From Streptomyces hokutonensis (lineage in GTDB: Bacteria; Actinomycetota; Actinomycetes; Streptomycetales; Streptomycetaceae): a stretch of 64,000 nt of DNA. A program made the position numbers and the translations under genes. The stretch is from contig NZ_BARG01000038.1 in assembly GCF_000376565.1 (NCBI RefSeq), positions 124,001-188,000 on the forward strand, given 5' to 3'. Positions 1-7,742 of this stretch are shown here, piece after piece. The notes beneath the pieces were generated by a model, which was not told the origin of the DNA, made no database searches, and saw nothing but the letters and a program-made list of their open reading frames with translations. The first letter of the stretch is position 1. Every line of letters begins with the position of its first letter.

Positions 1-284
1 GGCAACTCGTGCAGCAGCAGCGTGACTTCGGTCAGAGTCCGCATCCGGTAGAGCGGATGCTCGTCGCTGACACCTTTGCGGATGTCGGCCCCGGAGCAGA
101 ACGCACCGCTCGCACCGCTGAGGACCAGCGCACGTACCGAACGATCACTGCCCGCAGCGGAGAGCGCCCTGCTCAAGGCGTCCCACAGCTCGGCGTCGAT
201 CGCGTTCTTGCGCTCCGGCCGGTTCAGCGTCAGCGTGCGAACACCGTCGGCGTCGCTCGTGAGAAGCACCGGCGGCCCGCTCAT
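1..284 (-). CDS. Enoyl-CoA hydratase/isomerase family protein (partial, N-terminal part)
   Basis: Crotonase-fold protein, of which only the first ~94 residues are in the window; the C-terminus lies beyond the left edge. The visible part has the family N-terminus: a beta-strand leading into TLNRPERKNAID, then the oxyanion-hole segment with FCSGADI. Family members add water to, or isomerise, enoyl-CoA thioesters in beta-oxidation-like pathways. The ATG overlaps the stop of the CoA-transferase gene by 4 bp (ATGA), so it is translationally coupled and is the sixth visible gene of the operon starting at 5993. The substrate cannot be read from this fragment, and catalytic residues are mostly out of view. 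Confidence 0.85.
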   Translation of the reverse strand, partial: MSGPPVLLTSDADGVRTLTLNRPERKNAIDAELWDALSRALSAAGSDRSVRALVLSGASGAFCSGADIRKGVSDEHPLYRMRTLTEVTLLLHEL

Positions 285-1480
285 CGCACAGCTCCTTCTG
301 CCCGTAGAACGGCGATCTCCTCGCCCGTGAGGCCGAGTTCGGCGAGTACGGCGTCGGTGTGCTGGCCGAGCGCGGGAATCGCGCCCATCGGCGGGTCGTA
401 CCCGGCGATAACGGGGGGCGGCAGCAGCGCCGGCACCGGACCGGACGGCGTGTCGATCTCCCGCCACCGGTTGCGCGCCTGGAGATGCGGGTGGGCGATG
501 ACGTCGCTGGTCGTGTTGTAACGGGAGTTGCCGATGCCGGCCGCGTCCGCGCGGTCCTGTACGTACGAGAGGTCGTGCCGTGCGCACCAGGCGCTGATCT
601 CCGGCTCCAGCAGGTCCCGGTGTTCCACCCGTCCCGCGTTGCTGCGGAAGCGGGGGTCGTCCGCGAGGTCGGGACGGTCGAGCAACTCCCTTGCCAGGCG
701 CTGCCATTCACGGTCGTTCGTCGTCCCGAGGATCACGGTGTGGCCGTCGGCGGTGCGATGGGCGCCGTACGGTGCCACGGCGGGCGAACTCAGACCGAGC
801 GGCTGCTGCTCGACCCCGGAGTGCTGGGTGTAGGTGAGCGGATAGCCCATCAGCTCCGTCATCGTGTCGAACAGGCTCACCGCGACGGACGAGGCAGCCG
901 GACCCACCCCGCGCTCCCTGCCGTACAGCAGCGCGACGACCGACAGTGCCGCGTACAGGCCGCTGGACACGTCGGCCATCGGCGGGCCGGGTTTGGCCGG
1001 TGCTCCCGGGTGCCCGGTCACCGAGCAGGCGCCCGACTCGGCCTGCACGAGCAGGTCGTAGGCCCGCTTGTGGGAGAGCGGGCCGCCGGGACCGTAGCCG
1101 TCGATCTCGACGGCGATCAGTCCGGGGTGACGGGTCGTCAAGTCGCCCGGGGAGATGCCGAGTTTGGCCGTGGTACCGGGTGTGAGGTTGGAGACGAGGA
1201 CGTCGGCGCGCTCCAGCAGGCGGTGCAGGACGCCCATGCCGCCGGGTGTCTTCAGGTCCAGGGCCACCGACTCCTTGCCCCGGTTGACCCAGACGAAATG
1301 CGCCCCGAGTCCCTTGACCACGTCGTCGTAGTGGCGGGCGAAGTCCCCGCCCTGGGGGTTCTCGACCTTGATCACGCGGGCGCCGAAGTCGCCGAGCGTG
1401 CGGGTGCACATGGGAGCGGAGATCGCCTGCTCCAACGCGACCACGGTGATTCCGGCCAGTGGCCCGGTCGTTGTCGTCAT
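281..1480 (-). CDS. CaiB/BaiF family (class III) CoA-transferase
   Basis: 399 aa, the usual length of class III CoA-transferases, which move CoA between carboxylic acids through an aspartyl-CoA mixed anhydride. The N-terminus shows the family segments LGDFGARVIKVE (residues 29-40) and GKESVALDLK (68-77). The expected catalytic Asp is D170 in MADVSSG, equivalent to the GDxxxG segment of formyl-CoA transferase. It starts 3 bp after the acyl-CoA ligase stop and overlaps the next crotonase gene by 4 bp, so it belongs to the acyl-CoA catabolic operon. It may activate the free acid substrate or recycle CoA; alpha-methylacyl-CoA racemases share the fold and cannot be excluded. Confidence 0.88.
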   Translation of the reverse strand: MTTTTGPLAGITVVALEQAISAPMCTRTLGDFGARVIKVENPQGGDFARHYDDVVKGLGAHFVWVNRGKESVALDLKTPGGMGVLHRLLERADVLVSNLTPGTTAKLGISPGDLTTRHPGLIAVEIDGYGPGGPLSHKRAYDLLVQAESGACSVTGHPGAPAKPGPPMADVSSGLYAALSVVALLYGRERGVGPAASSVAVSLFDTMTELMGYPLTYTQHSGVEQQPLGLSSPAVAPYGAHRTADGHTVILGTTNDREWQRLARELLDRPDLADDPRFRSNAGRVEHRDLLEPEISAWCARHDLSYVQDRADAAGIGNSRYNTTSDVIAHPHLQARNRWREIDTPSGPVPALLPPPVIAGYDPPMGAIPALGQHTDAVLAELGLTGEEIAVLRAEGAVR

Positions 1481-1483
1481 GTC

Positions 1484-3067
1484 TCAGCCCACGACCGTGA
1501 AACTGGTACGGAGTTCGTCCTTCAGTACCTTCTGGCTTGCGTTGCGCGGTAGTTGGTCGACGAAGCGGACATGCCGGGGGACCTTGAAGTTCGCCATGTT
1601 CTCGCGGGCCCAGGCGATGACCTCGGCCTCGGTCGGCGGGTGCTCCGGGTCCCCGACCACGAAGGCGCAGCCGACCTCGCCGAGCCGTTCGTCGGGAACG
1701 CCGATCACGGCGACCTGCTGGACGCTCTCGCAGCCGAGAAGCAGCTTCTCTATCTCCGCCGGATAGGCGTTGAAGCCGCCGACGATGTACATCTCCTTCT
1801 TGCGGTCGACGATGGCGAGGTTGCCGTCGTCGTCGAGCCGTCCGATGTCCCCGGTGTGCAGCCAGCCCTCGGCGTCGATCGTCGAGGCGGTGGCGTCGGG
1901 GTCGTCCCAGTAGCCGCGGGTGACGTTGTAGCCGCGCACGAGGATCTCGCCGTCGAGTCCGATCGGGACGTCGAGCCCGTCGTCGGCGACGATCCGGACC
2001 TGGACATCCGGAATGGCGCTTCCCGTGGTGTGCGCGACCGTCTCCTCCGAGTCCCCGACCCGGGTCGTGGCCACCAGCGCCGTGGACTCGGTGAGGCCAT
2101 AGGCGCTCATCACGATGTCGAACGACAACTCCGTTTTCATGGCGCGGATCAGCGATTCCGGAATCGTGGTACCGCCCGTCATGGAGACTCGCAGCGAGGT
2201 CAGGTCGTGGGTGTCACGGTCCGGATGGTTGACCAGGTCGTGGAAGATCGTCGGCGGCCCGAGGAGGATGCTCACCCGTTCCCGGGCGATGAGATCCAGT
2301 GCCCGCCCGGCGTCGAAGACCGCCATGGGGATGACGGTCACCCCGTGCATAAGGGAGGCCAGCCACCCCGCCTTGTATCCGAAGCAGTGGAAGAACGGCG
2401 GGATCACCAGGAAGGTGTCGGACTCCCGGAACGTGTACTCCTCCGCCATCCACCCATAGGCGCGCAGGGACTGGCCGTGCGTGAGTATCACGCCCTTCGG
2501 GTGACCGGTCGTGCCGGACGTGAACATCACGTCGGACACGTCGTCAGGCGTCAGCCGGTCGATCGAGGCATGGGCGGCGGACAGGGAAACGCCCTCTCCC
2601 GCGCCGAGAAAGTCGTTCCACGACCGATCCGCCGTCCCCTGCGGACCGAGAACGGACACCGTCCTCTGCAGCGCCGGCAGTCCCGGATCGGACTTCCGCA
2701 GTTCGCCGACGTAGTCGTTCCCGAGGAAGGGCGAGGCGAACACGGCCGCCGCCTCCGACTTCCGCAGGATGTACGAGATCTCCTGCGCCTTGAACCGCGT
2801 GTTGAGCGGGACCAGTACGCCCCCGGCGCCGTGGATGCCCAGCGCGGCGAAGATCCACTCCGCCGAGTTGGGGGCGCACAGCCCGACCCGGTCCCCGGGC
2901 TTGATGCCGAGCGCGATGGTGGCGCGGACCGCGTCGACCATCCGGTCCTTCAACTCCCGGAACGTCCAGCGGCGGTCTCCGTCGATGAGTGCCGTGGCGT
3001 CCCCGAAGCGTTCGGCGGCCAGCCTGATGACGTGGGGGATGCTCAGGAATTCGTCGTCGTAGCGCAT
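1484..3067 (-). CDS. Acyl-CoA synthetase (AMP-forming acyl-CoA ligase, ANL superfamily)
   Basis: 527 aa, full length for a fatty-acid or aromatic acid:CoA ligase, which makes an acyl-adenylate from ATP and then the CoA thioester. The P-loop-like motif TSGTTGHPKG is at residues 183-192. The hinge/adenylate motif GWLHTGDIGRLDDDG lies near residue 400, and the C-terminal catalytic lysine is expected in SQKVLKDELR close to the end. No membrane segment is visible. It sits between an acyl-CoA dehydrogenase (15 bp away) and the CoA-transferase (3 bp away). It probably activates the carboxylic acid on which the locus acts. The acid is unknown; FadD3-, FadD17- and benzoate-ligase-like roles are all possible. 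Confidence 0.9.
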   Translation of the reverse strand: MRYDDEFLSIPHVIRLAAERFGDATALIDGDRRWTFRELKDRMVDAVRATIALGIKPGDRVGLCAPNSAEWIFAALGIHGAGGVLVPLNTRFKAQEISYILRKSEAAAVFASPFLGNDYVGELRKSDPGLPALQRTVSVLGPQGTADRSWNDFLGAGEGVSLSAAHASIDRLTPDDVSDVMFTSGTTGHPKGVILTHGQSLRAYGWMAEEYTFRESDTFLVIPPFFHCFGYKAGWLASLMHGVTVIPMAVFDAGRALDLIARERVSILLGPPTIFHDLVNHPDRDTHDLTSLRVSMTGGTTIPESLIRAMKTELSFDIVMSAYGLTESTALVATTRVGDSEETVAHTTGSAIPDVQVRIVADDGLDVPIGLDGEILVRGYNVTRGYWDDPDATASTIDAEGWLHTGDIGRLDDDGNLAIVDRKKEMYIVGGFNAYPAEIEKLLLGCESVQQVAVIGVPDERLGEVGCAFVVGDPEHPPTEAEVIAWARENMANFKVPRHVRFVDQLPRNASQKVLKDELRTSFTVVG

Positions 3068-3082
3068 CAGTTGGCTCCAGGG

Positions 3083-4222
3083 CTAGCCGTTCGAGGGGAG
3101 ATGCAGGATCCGCTTGGCGATGATGTTCCGCTGGATCTGGGAGGTGCCGCCGTAGACGGAGGCCGCACGGGAGTAGAGGTAGTCGCCGAACAACTCGCCG
3201 CCGTCCTGGGCCAGTTCGGCCGGGAACACCTCGAGTGCCGTGTCGTAGAGCCGCTGTTCGGTCCTCGTCATCAGCAGCTTGTCCACGGACGACTCCGGGC
3301 CGGCGACCTGCCCGGCCAGGCGTTCGGCGGTACGGCGGCGGGCGTGCGCCACCAGCACCTCGTAGTCCACGACACACCGGCCGATCCGCGACAGCAGCCC
3401 GTCGGGCAACGTGCCTTCGTGTTCGGACGCATGACGCCGGAGCCGCTCGACGAGCAGCCCGTACTTCGAGATGTGCCCGGTGTCGAGAGCGTTGCGCTCG
3501 TACGACACCGTCGTCATCGCCAGCGCCCAGCCGACGCCCTCGGCGCCGACGCGCTCGGACTCCTCGACGCGGACGTCGTCGAGGAACAGCTCGCAGAACT
3601 CGTCGTCGCCGTTGGCCGCGCGCAGCGGCCGTACCGTCACGCCGGGGCGGTCCAAGGGCAGCACGAACGCCGAGATCGACTTGTGGGCCGGTGCCGAGCG
3701 GTCGGTGCGGGCCAGCAGCAGGCAGAGGCCGGAGTACTGGGCGTAGCTGGTCCACAGCTTCTGACCGCGTACCGTGTAGTGGCCGTCGTGCCGTTCGGCG
3801 AAGGTGGTCATGCCCGCCAGGTCGGAGCCGGCTCCCGGTTCGCTGAAGCCCTGGCACCACACCTCGTCACCGGCCAACATCCTTGGCAGGAACCGCAGTC
3901 GCTGCTCCTCCGAACCGAACTCCAGGAGGGCGTGGGCGAGATAGCCGATCCGGGGGACGCCCGGGGCTCGGCAGGCACCGAGTTCGTCGCTGATCGCGAC
4001 CTGGTGCAGCGCGGTCAGGCCCCGGCCGCCGTAGCGCTCCGGAACGTCGAGCCCGACCCAGCCGCCCGAGTGCAGCAGCCGGTGCCAGCGGTGCAGGAAG
4101 ACCGGGACCGGCTCGCCCGACTCGCGTTCGGGGAGCGGGTGTCGGTCCAGCCAGGCGCGGAACTCGTGGCGCAGCCGGTCCAGGTCGGCCGGGTCGCCGA
4201 AGTCCAGCGGGGTGTCGGTCAT
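3083..4222 (-). CDS. Acyl-CoA dehydrogenase, FadE family (catalytic-type subunit)
   Basis: 379 aa flavoprotein that would desaturate acyl-CoA at C2-C3 using FAD. ERYGGRGL marks the N-terminal helical domain, SEPGAGSDLAGM the middle beta domain with its FAD contact, and YGGTSQIQRNIIAKRIL the C-terminal domain. The usual catalytic Glu of YEGT is Gly here. An alternative Glu occurs in the helix-G position (SYERNALD), as in isovaleryl-CoA-type dehydrogenases. The ATG at 4222 was chosen over upstream frames because it overlaps the stop of the preceding gene (4 bp) and starts directly at the family N-terminus. Tight coupling to a short dehydrogenase paralogue suggests an alpha2beta2 enzyme, as for M. 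tuberculosis ChsE-type pairs. Confidence 0.87.
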   Translation of the reverse strand: MTDTPLDFGDPADLDRLRHEFRAWLDRHPLPERESGEPVPVFLHRWHRLLHSGGWVGLDVPERYGGRGLTALHQVAISDELGACRAPGVPRIGYLAHALLEFGSEEQRLRFLPRMLAGDEVWCQGFSEPGAGSDLAGMTTFAERHDGHYTVRGQKLWTSYAQYSGLCLLLARTDRSAPAHKSISAFVLPLDRPGVTVRPLRAANGDDEFCELFLDDVRVEESERVGAEGVGWALAMTTVSYERNALDTGHISKYGLLVERLRRHASEHEGTLPDGLLSRIGRCVVDYEVLVAHARRRTAERLAGQVAGPESSVDKLLMTRTEQRLYDTALEVFPAELAQDGGELFGDYLYSRAASVYGGTSQIQRNIIAKRILHLPSNG

Positions 4223-5190
4223 CGCGTCACCTCCGGTGCGGCCAGCGCGGGGAGCAGCTCGTCCGTCGTGGCGAGCAGCGTCGCGCCCAGCCGCACCTTG
4301 CGCAGATACAGGTGCGCGATGTGCTCCCACGTCTGGGCGATACCGCCGAAGACCTGCATCCCGGCGTACACCGCCTCCAGCGCCGAGGAGTTGACCTCCG
4401 CCTTGGCGACACGCGCGGCCGTCAGGGCCCGCTCCGGCGGTTCGTTGTCCAGACACCAGGCCGCACAGCGCGTGACACTGGTGCCCGCCTCCACCAGGAC
4501 CGTCGCGTCGGCGAGGAGATGTTGTACGGCCTGGAAGGAGCCGATCGCCTGTCCGTACTGGCGCCGGACGCGGGCGTATTCGACCGCCTGCTCCACGAAC
4601 GAGCCCGCAGCGCCCACGAGTTCGGCGGTCACGACGACGAGTGCGTAGGCCTGCCAGCGGAGTTGGTCGGGCGCGGTCAGGCGGCCGACGGTCTCGACGG
4701 GAGCACCCGGCGACACTGCTCGCACCGAGCGCACGAGGTCCGTGCTCGGTGCCGCAGGGCCCAACTCGACCCGGGTGACCGTCCCGTCGGTGGTGACGCA
4801 GAGCGCGCTGTCGGCTCCCTCGCAGTCCCAGGCGGCGAGGTCCGCCGACTCCGGCCCGGGGAAGCGGAGTTCGCGGGTGAGCGCGACGGTGGGGGTTCCC
4901 CGCGAGGTGTCGTCGCCGAGCAGCCGGAGCAGTTCCGGAGCGAGCAGGACCGTACCGAGCAGGGAGGTGGTGAGCGGGTGTCGGCCGTGTTCCTCCGCGA
5001 GCAGTGCGCACTCCTGCGCGGTCGCCGCCGGGGGAGATGAGCGCCGGAGATCTCTCAAACCCATGTCGTCCAGGGCCTGTTGGGCTGCGGCTCGGGTCGC
5101 CGGCTTCACCTCGTCCGGCGAGGTCACGCCGTACCGGGGTGCGAGCGAACGCACCGTGTCGCGGACCAGGACGAACTCCTCGCGCTCCAC
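4219..5190 (-). CDS. Short acyl-CoA dehydrogenase (partner subunit, FadE28-like)
   Basis: 323 aa, about 60 residues shorter than standard acyl-CoA dehydrogenases. The GTG at 5190 gives VEREEFVLVRDTVRSL as N-terminus and lies 2 bp downstream of the hydratase stop. The first two domains are weakly conserved. The C-terminal domain is recognisable by VRRQYGQAIGSFQAVQHLLAD and the degenerate FGGIAQTWEH in place of the YEGT catalytic segment. Such degenerate subunits in actinobacteria usually pair with a neighbouring full-length dehydrogenase to form heterotetramers acting on bulky or short side-chain CoA esters. The 4-bp overlap with the next dehydrogenase gene fits that. Heteromer formation is inference. 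Confidence 0.82.
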   Translation of the reverse strand: MEREEFVLVRDTVRSLAPRYGVTSPDEVKPATRAAAQQALDDMGLRDLRRSSPPAATAQECALLAEEHGRHPLTTSLLGTVLLAPELLRLLGDDTSRGTPTVALTRELRFPGPESADLAAWDCEGADSALCVTTDGTVTRVELGPAAPSTDLVRSVRAVSPGAPVETVGRLTAPDQLRWQAYALVVVTAELVGAAGSFVEQAVEYARVRRQYGQAIGSFQAVQHLLADATVLVEAGTSVTRCAAWCLDNEPPERALTAARVAKAEVNSSALEAVYAGMQVFGGIAQTWEHIAHLYLRKVRLGATLLATTDELLPALAAPEVTR

Positions 5191-5192
5191 GC

Positions 5193-5993
5193 TCAGCGCT
5201 CCTCGGGGGAGTTGGCGCGCCGCTCGGCGCGGGCCGCGAGGTCGGTGATGATGCGGATGTGGTCGGGGTTGGTCATCGTGGCCCGCTCGGCCATCAGGGC
5301 CGCCTCCATGCCGCCGCGCGAGACCTGCTCGACGACGGCGGCGAGGGCCAGCTTGGTGGCGCGGAGGGCTTCGGCGGGCTGGGCCGCGAGTCGGTGGGCG
5401 AGGGTGAGTGCTTCGCGCATCAGGTCGTCGGGCGGGACCGTGCGGTTGGCGAGGCCGAACTCGACCGCCTTGGCGGCGGGGATGCGGTCTCCGGTGAAGA
5501 GGTACTCCTTCACCCGCAGCAGGCTGGTGAGCAGCGGCCACAGGGTGACTCCGCCGTCGCCCGCCACCAGGCCGACCGACACATGCGGGTCCGCGAAGTA
5601 GGCGTCCTCGGCGATCAGTACGAGATCGCAGGCCAGCGCGAGGCTGCAACCCAGGCCCACCGCGGGCCCGTTGACGGCGGCGATCACCGGCAGCGGGAAG
5701 CGGATCATCTCGGTCTGGATGGTGCGGTCGATACGGATGGACCGCTCCCGCAGCTCCGGGTCGGTGTGGTGCCGTAGGAGATGGTCGAAGTCGCCGCCGG
5801 CGCTGAACGCGCGTCCCGCGCCGGTGAGGACGACGGCCCGGGCCTTGGTGTCGTCCGCGAGTTCGCGCCACACCTCCGACAGCCGTCGGTGCAGTTCCTC
5901 GGAGACGCCGTTCAACCGGTCGGGGCGGTTCAGGGTGACGATGCGGACGTCTCCGTCGGCGGCCACGGTCAGCACGGAACTCACCTTGCTCAT
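5193..5993 (-). CDS. Enoyl-CoA hydratase/isomerase family protein (lacks both canonical Glu)
   Basis: 266 aa crotonase-fold protein and first gene of the six-gene minus-strand operon. It shows TLNRPDRLNGV, the oxyanion segment FSAGGDFDHLL, and VNGPAVGLGCSLALACDL followed by DPHVSVGLVAGDGG. The two glutamates of classical hydratases would fall at the Ser of GCSL and the His of DPHV, so hydration by the standard mechanism is doubtful. The Asp of AGDGG may serve instead, as in other crotonase-family enzymes. No Shine-Dalgarno is visible before the ATG. A TTGACA box at 6026-6031 and a weak -10 would put transcription close to the ATG, so the mRNA may be leaderless. A GGTC-N-GACC palindrome lies between these boxes. 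Confidence 0.86.
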   Translation of the reverse strand: MSKVSSVLTVAADGDVRIVTLNRPDRLNGVSEELHRRLSEVWRELADDTKARAVVLTGAGRAFSAGGDFDHLLRHHTDPELRERSIRIDRTIQTEMIRFPLPVIAAVNGPAVGLGCSLALACDLVLIAEDAYFADPHVSVGLVAGDGGVTLWPLLTSLLRVKEYLFTGDRIPAAKAVEFGLANRTVPPDDLMREALTLAHRLAAQPAEALRATKLALAAVVEQVSRGGMEAALMAERATMTNPDHIRIITDLAARAERRANSPEER

Positions 5994-6007
5994 ACCGCGA
6001 TGGTATT

Positions 6008-6031
6008 AAAGGTCAGACCGAAACTGTCAAT
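6008..6031 (-). promoter_or_regulatory. Promoter and FadR/GntR-type operator of the acyl-CoA operon
   Basis: On the minus strand TTGACA (6031-6026) is followed by the palindrome GGTCTGACC (6019-6011) and then TTTAATACC, a weak -10, about 10 bp before the ATG at 5993. GGTC-N-GACC is the core of the classical FadR operator. The 15-mer AAAGGTCAGACCGAA (plus strand) is identical to the one at 8948-8962. Location between -35 and -10 suggests repression by the FadR-family protein encoded at 6076-6930. Confidence 0.7.
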
Positions 6032-6075
6032 GGTGTTGCACGAAGAAGAGAATCACATTCTCATCCCTGGCGGGG

Positions 6076-6930
6076 TCAGTTCTCCGGATCGGTCAGCTCC
6101 ACGCCGTCCCGGCGGTCCACCTCGGCGGCGGCCTGGGCGAAGCCGCACACATGGCGGGTCATACGGCGCATCGCCGCCTCGCTGTCGCGGTCCCGGATGG
6201 CCTCGGTGATCCGGGCGTGCGCGCGGGCGGTGAGTTTGCGGATGTCCGCGTCCATGAACTGCTCGATGTCGGTGGCCGCGTGGATGGACTGCGAGAGAGC
6301 GCTCATGAATCCGATGAGAAGCTCGTTCTCACCGGCCCTCGCCACGGCGTTGTGCCAGTGGATGTTGGCGCGCAGGAACCGCTGGATGTCGTCCCCCGCC
6401 GCGACCAGCTCCGCGTGCGCGTCGTCCAGCTCCGCGAGGTCCGCGTCCGTCCGGCGCCTGGCCGCCAGCGCCGCGCACGCCGGCTCGATCGCCTCCCGGG
6501 TCTCGTGCAGGTCCTCGAGGCGGATCCGCTGACCCCGGATCACCAACCGCACGGTGTTCGCGAGCGATTCACGCCCCGGCCGGTGCACGAAGGCACCGCC
6601 CCCGCGCCCCGGCCTGATCTCCAGGAGCCGTTCGACCTCCAGGACGCGCAGCGCCTCGCGCACCGTCGCCCGGCTCAGTCCCGTCTGCTCGACCAGTTGC
6701 CGTTCCGGCGGCAGCGCCATGCCCTCCGTGAACTCGCCGGAGAGAATGCGCTCGCGCACCTCCGCCGCCAGCACGTCCGAGGCCTTGGGCACCGTGAGCG
6801 TGTCGAAGCGCGGCCGGGGCTCACCGGCCGCGGCGCGCCCCCGGGCGGTGCGGGAAGGATGCTCGGCGCTCTGCACAGGTTCGGGCCTCTCGTCGCAGGC
6901 CGCGCTCTTCGGCCTCTTTGGCTGAACCAT
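6076..6930 (-). CDS. FadR subfamily GntR transcriptional regulator
   Basis: 284 aa. A winged helix-turn-helix occupies about residues 48-115 (VLAAEVRERILSGEFTEG, then ERQLVEQTGLSRATVREALRVLE). An all-helical FCD effector domain follows, with the spaced His/Asp residues typical of this domain (for example RANIHWHNAV and the C-terminal HARITEAI and MTRHVCGF). An unusual ~45-residue basic, proline-rich extension precedes the HTH. FCD regulators bind acyl-CoA or carboxylate ligands. It is the third gene of the unit starting at 8909 and is the natural candidate to bind the two GGTCAGACC sites at 6011 and 8951. No clear RBS precedes the ATG; a later start would remove only the disordered-looking extension. 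Confidence 0.88.
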   Translation of the reverse strand: MVQPKRPKSAACDERPEPVQSAEHPSRTARGRAAAGEPRPRFDTLTVPKASDVLAAEVRERILSGEFTEGMALPPERQLVEQTGLSRATVREALRVLEVERLLEIRPGRGGGAFVHRPGRESLANTVRLVIRGQRIRLEDLHETREAIEPACAALAARRRTDADLAELDDAHAELVAAGDDIQRFLRANIHWHNAVARAGENELLIGFMSALSQSIHAATDIEQFMDADIRKLTARAHARITEAIRDRDSEAAMRRMTRHVCGFAQAAAEVDRRDGVELTDPEN

Positions 6931-6974
6931 TCAACACAGCACGCGCGCCACCTGTCACATCACGGGCCCGACCG

Positions 6975-7742
6975 TCACATCACCATGCCGCCGTCCACCG
7001 GCAGCACCTGACCGGTGATGAAGGAGGCCGCGTCCGAGGCGAGGAACACGAAACTGCCCGCGATCTCCGCCGGCTCCGCCCACCTTCCCAGCGGAATCCG
7101 GGCGAGCATCTGGGCCGCGAACTTCTCGTTGGTCCGGATGGTCTCCGTCATGGGCGTGGCCGCCAGCGGGGCGAGCGCGTTCACCAGCACACGCCGGCGC
7201 GCCAGTTCGCGGGCCAGGGACTTCGTCAGCCCGATGATCCCGGCCTTCGCGGCCGAGTAGTTGACCTGCCCGAGCGTCCCGACCAGGCCCGCCGACGAGG
7301 TGACGTTGATGATCCGCCCCTTGCCGTCGTCCGGCAGGAACGGCAGCGCGGCCTGCGCGCAGTGGAAGGTCCCCATCACATGGATGTCGAGGACCCGCCG
7401 GAACGCCTCCTCCTCCAGCTTGTCGAACATGGCCGGGGCGATGACCCCGGCGTTGTTGACCAGGATGTGCAGGGTCCCGTCGCCGAGCGCCGCCGCGCGC
7501 GCCACGGCCGTATCGGCGGCGGACCGGTCCCGTACGTCGAGTGCGGCGCTGTCCGCCGTCAGCCCCGCCGCGTTGATCTTCCCGGCTACGGCCGCGGCGG
7601 CCGACTCGTCGACGTCGGTCACCAGCACCGCGGCGCCCGCGCGGGCCAGCGCCTCGGCGACCGCGGAACCGATGCCGCCCCCGGCGCCGGTGACCAGCGC
7701 CGACCGGCCCGTGAGGTCGAACAGCCCTGTGCTGTCGGTCAT
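6975..7742 (-). CDS. Short-chain dehydrogenase/reductase (SDR family oxidoreductase)
   Basis: 255 aa classical SDR. The cofactor motif TGAGGGIG is near residue 18, an Asp at the end of beta-2 (VTDVDES) suggests NAD rather than NADP, NNAG is near residue 92, and the catalytic Ser-Tyr-Lys lies in NVTSSAGLVG...NYSAAKAG. The C-terminal VDGGMVM is typical of FabG-like enzymes. The ATG abuts the stop of the upstream acyl-CoA dehydrogenase with no gap, so the two are co-translated. In this locus it most likely oxidises a 3-hydroxyacyl-CoA or another hydroxyl intermediate after dehydrogenation and hydration. Confidence 0.88.
   Translation of the reverse strand: MTDSTGLFDLTGRSALVTGAGGGIGSAVAEALARAGAAVLVTDVDESAAAAVAGKINAAGLTADSAALDVRDRSAADTAVARAAALGDGTLHILVNNAGVIAPAMFDKLEEEAFRRVLDIHVMGTFHCAQAALPFLPDDGKGRIINVTSSAGLVGTLGQVNYSAAKAGIIGLTKSLARELARRRVLVNALAPLAATPMTETIRTNEKFAAQMLARIPLGRWAEPAEIAGSFVFLASDAASFITGQVLPVDGGMVM

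Noticed and set aside
1553..4648. Very long open frame (about 1000 codons) on the plus strand
   Set aside because: It is antisense to the acyl-CoA ligase and dehydrogenase genes, has no recognisable domain, and arises from third-position GC bias. The same holds for other long antisense frames at 22649-25117, 26445-29786, 33525-35627 and 43194-44672.
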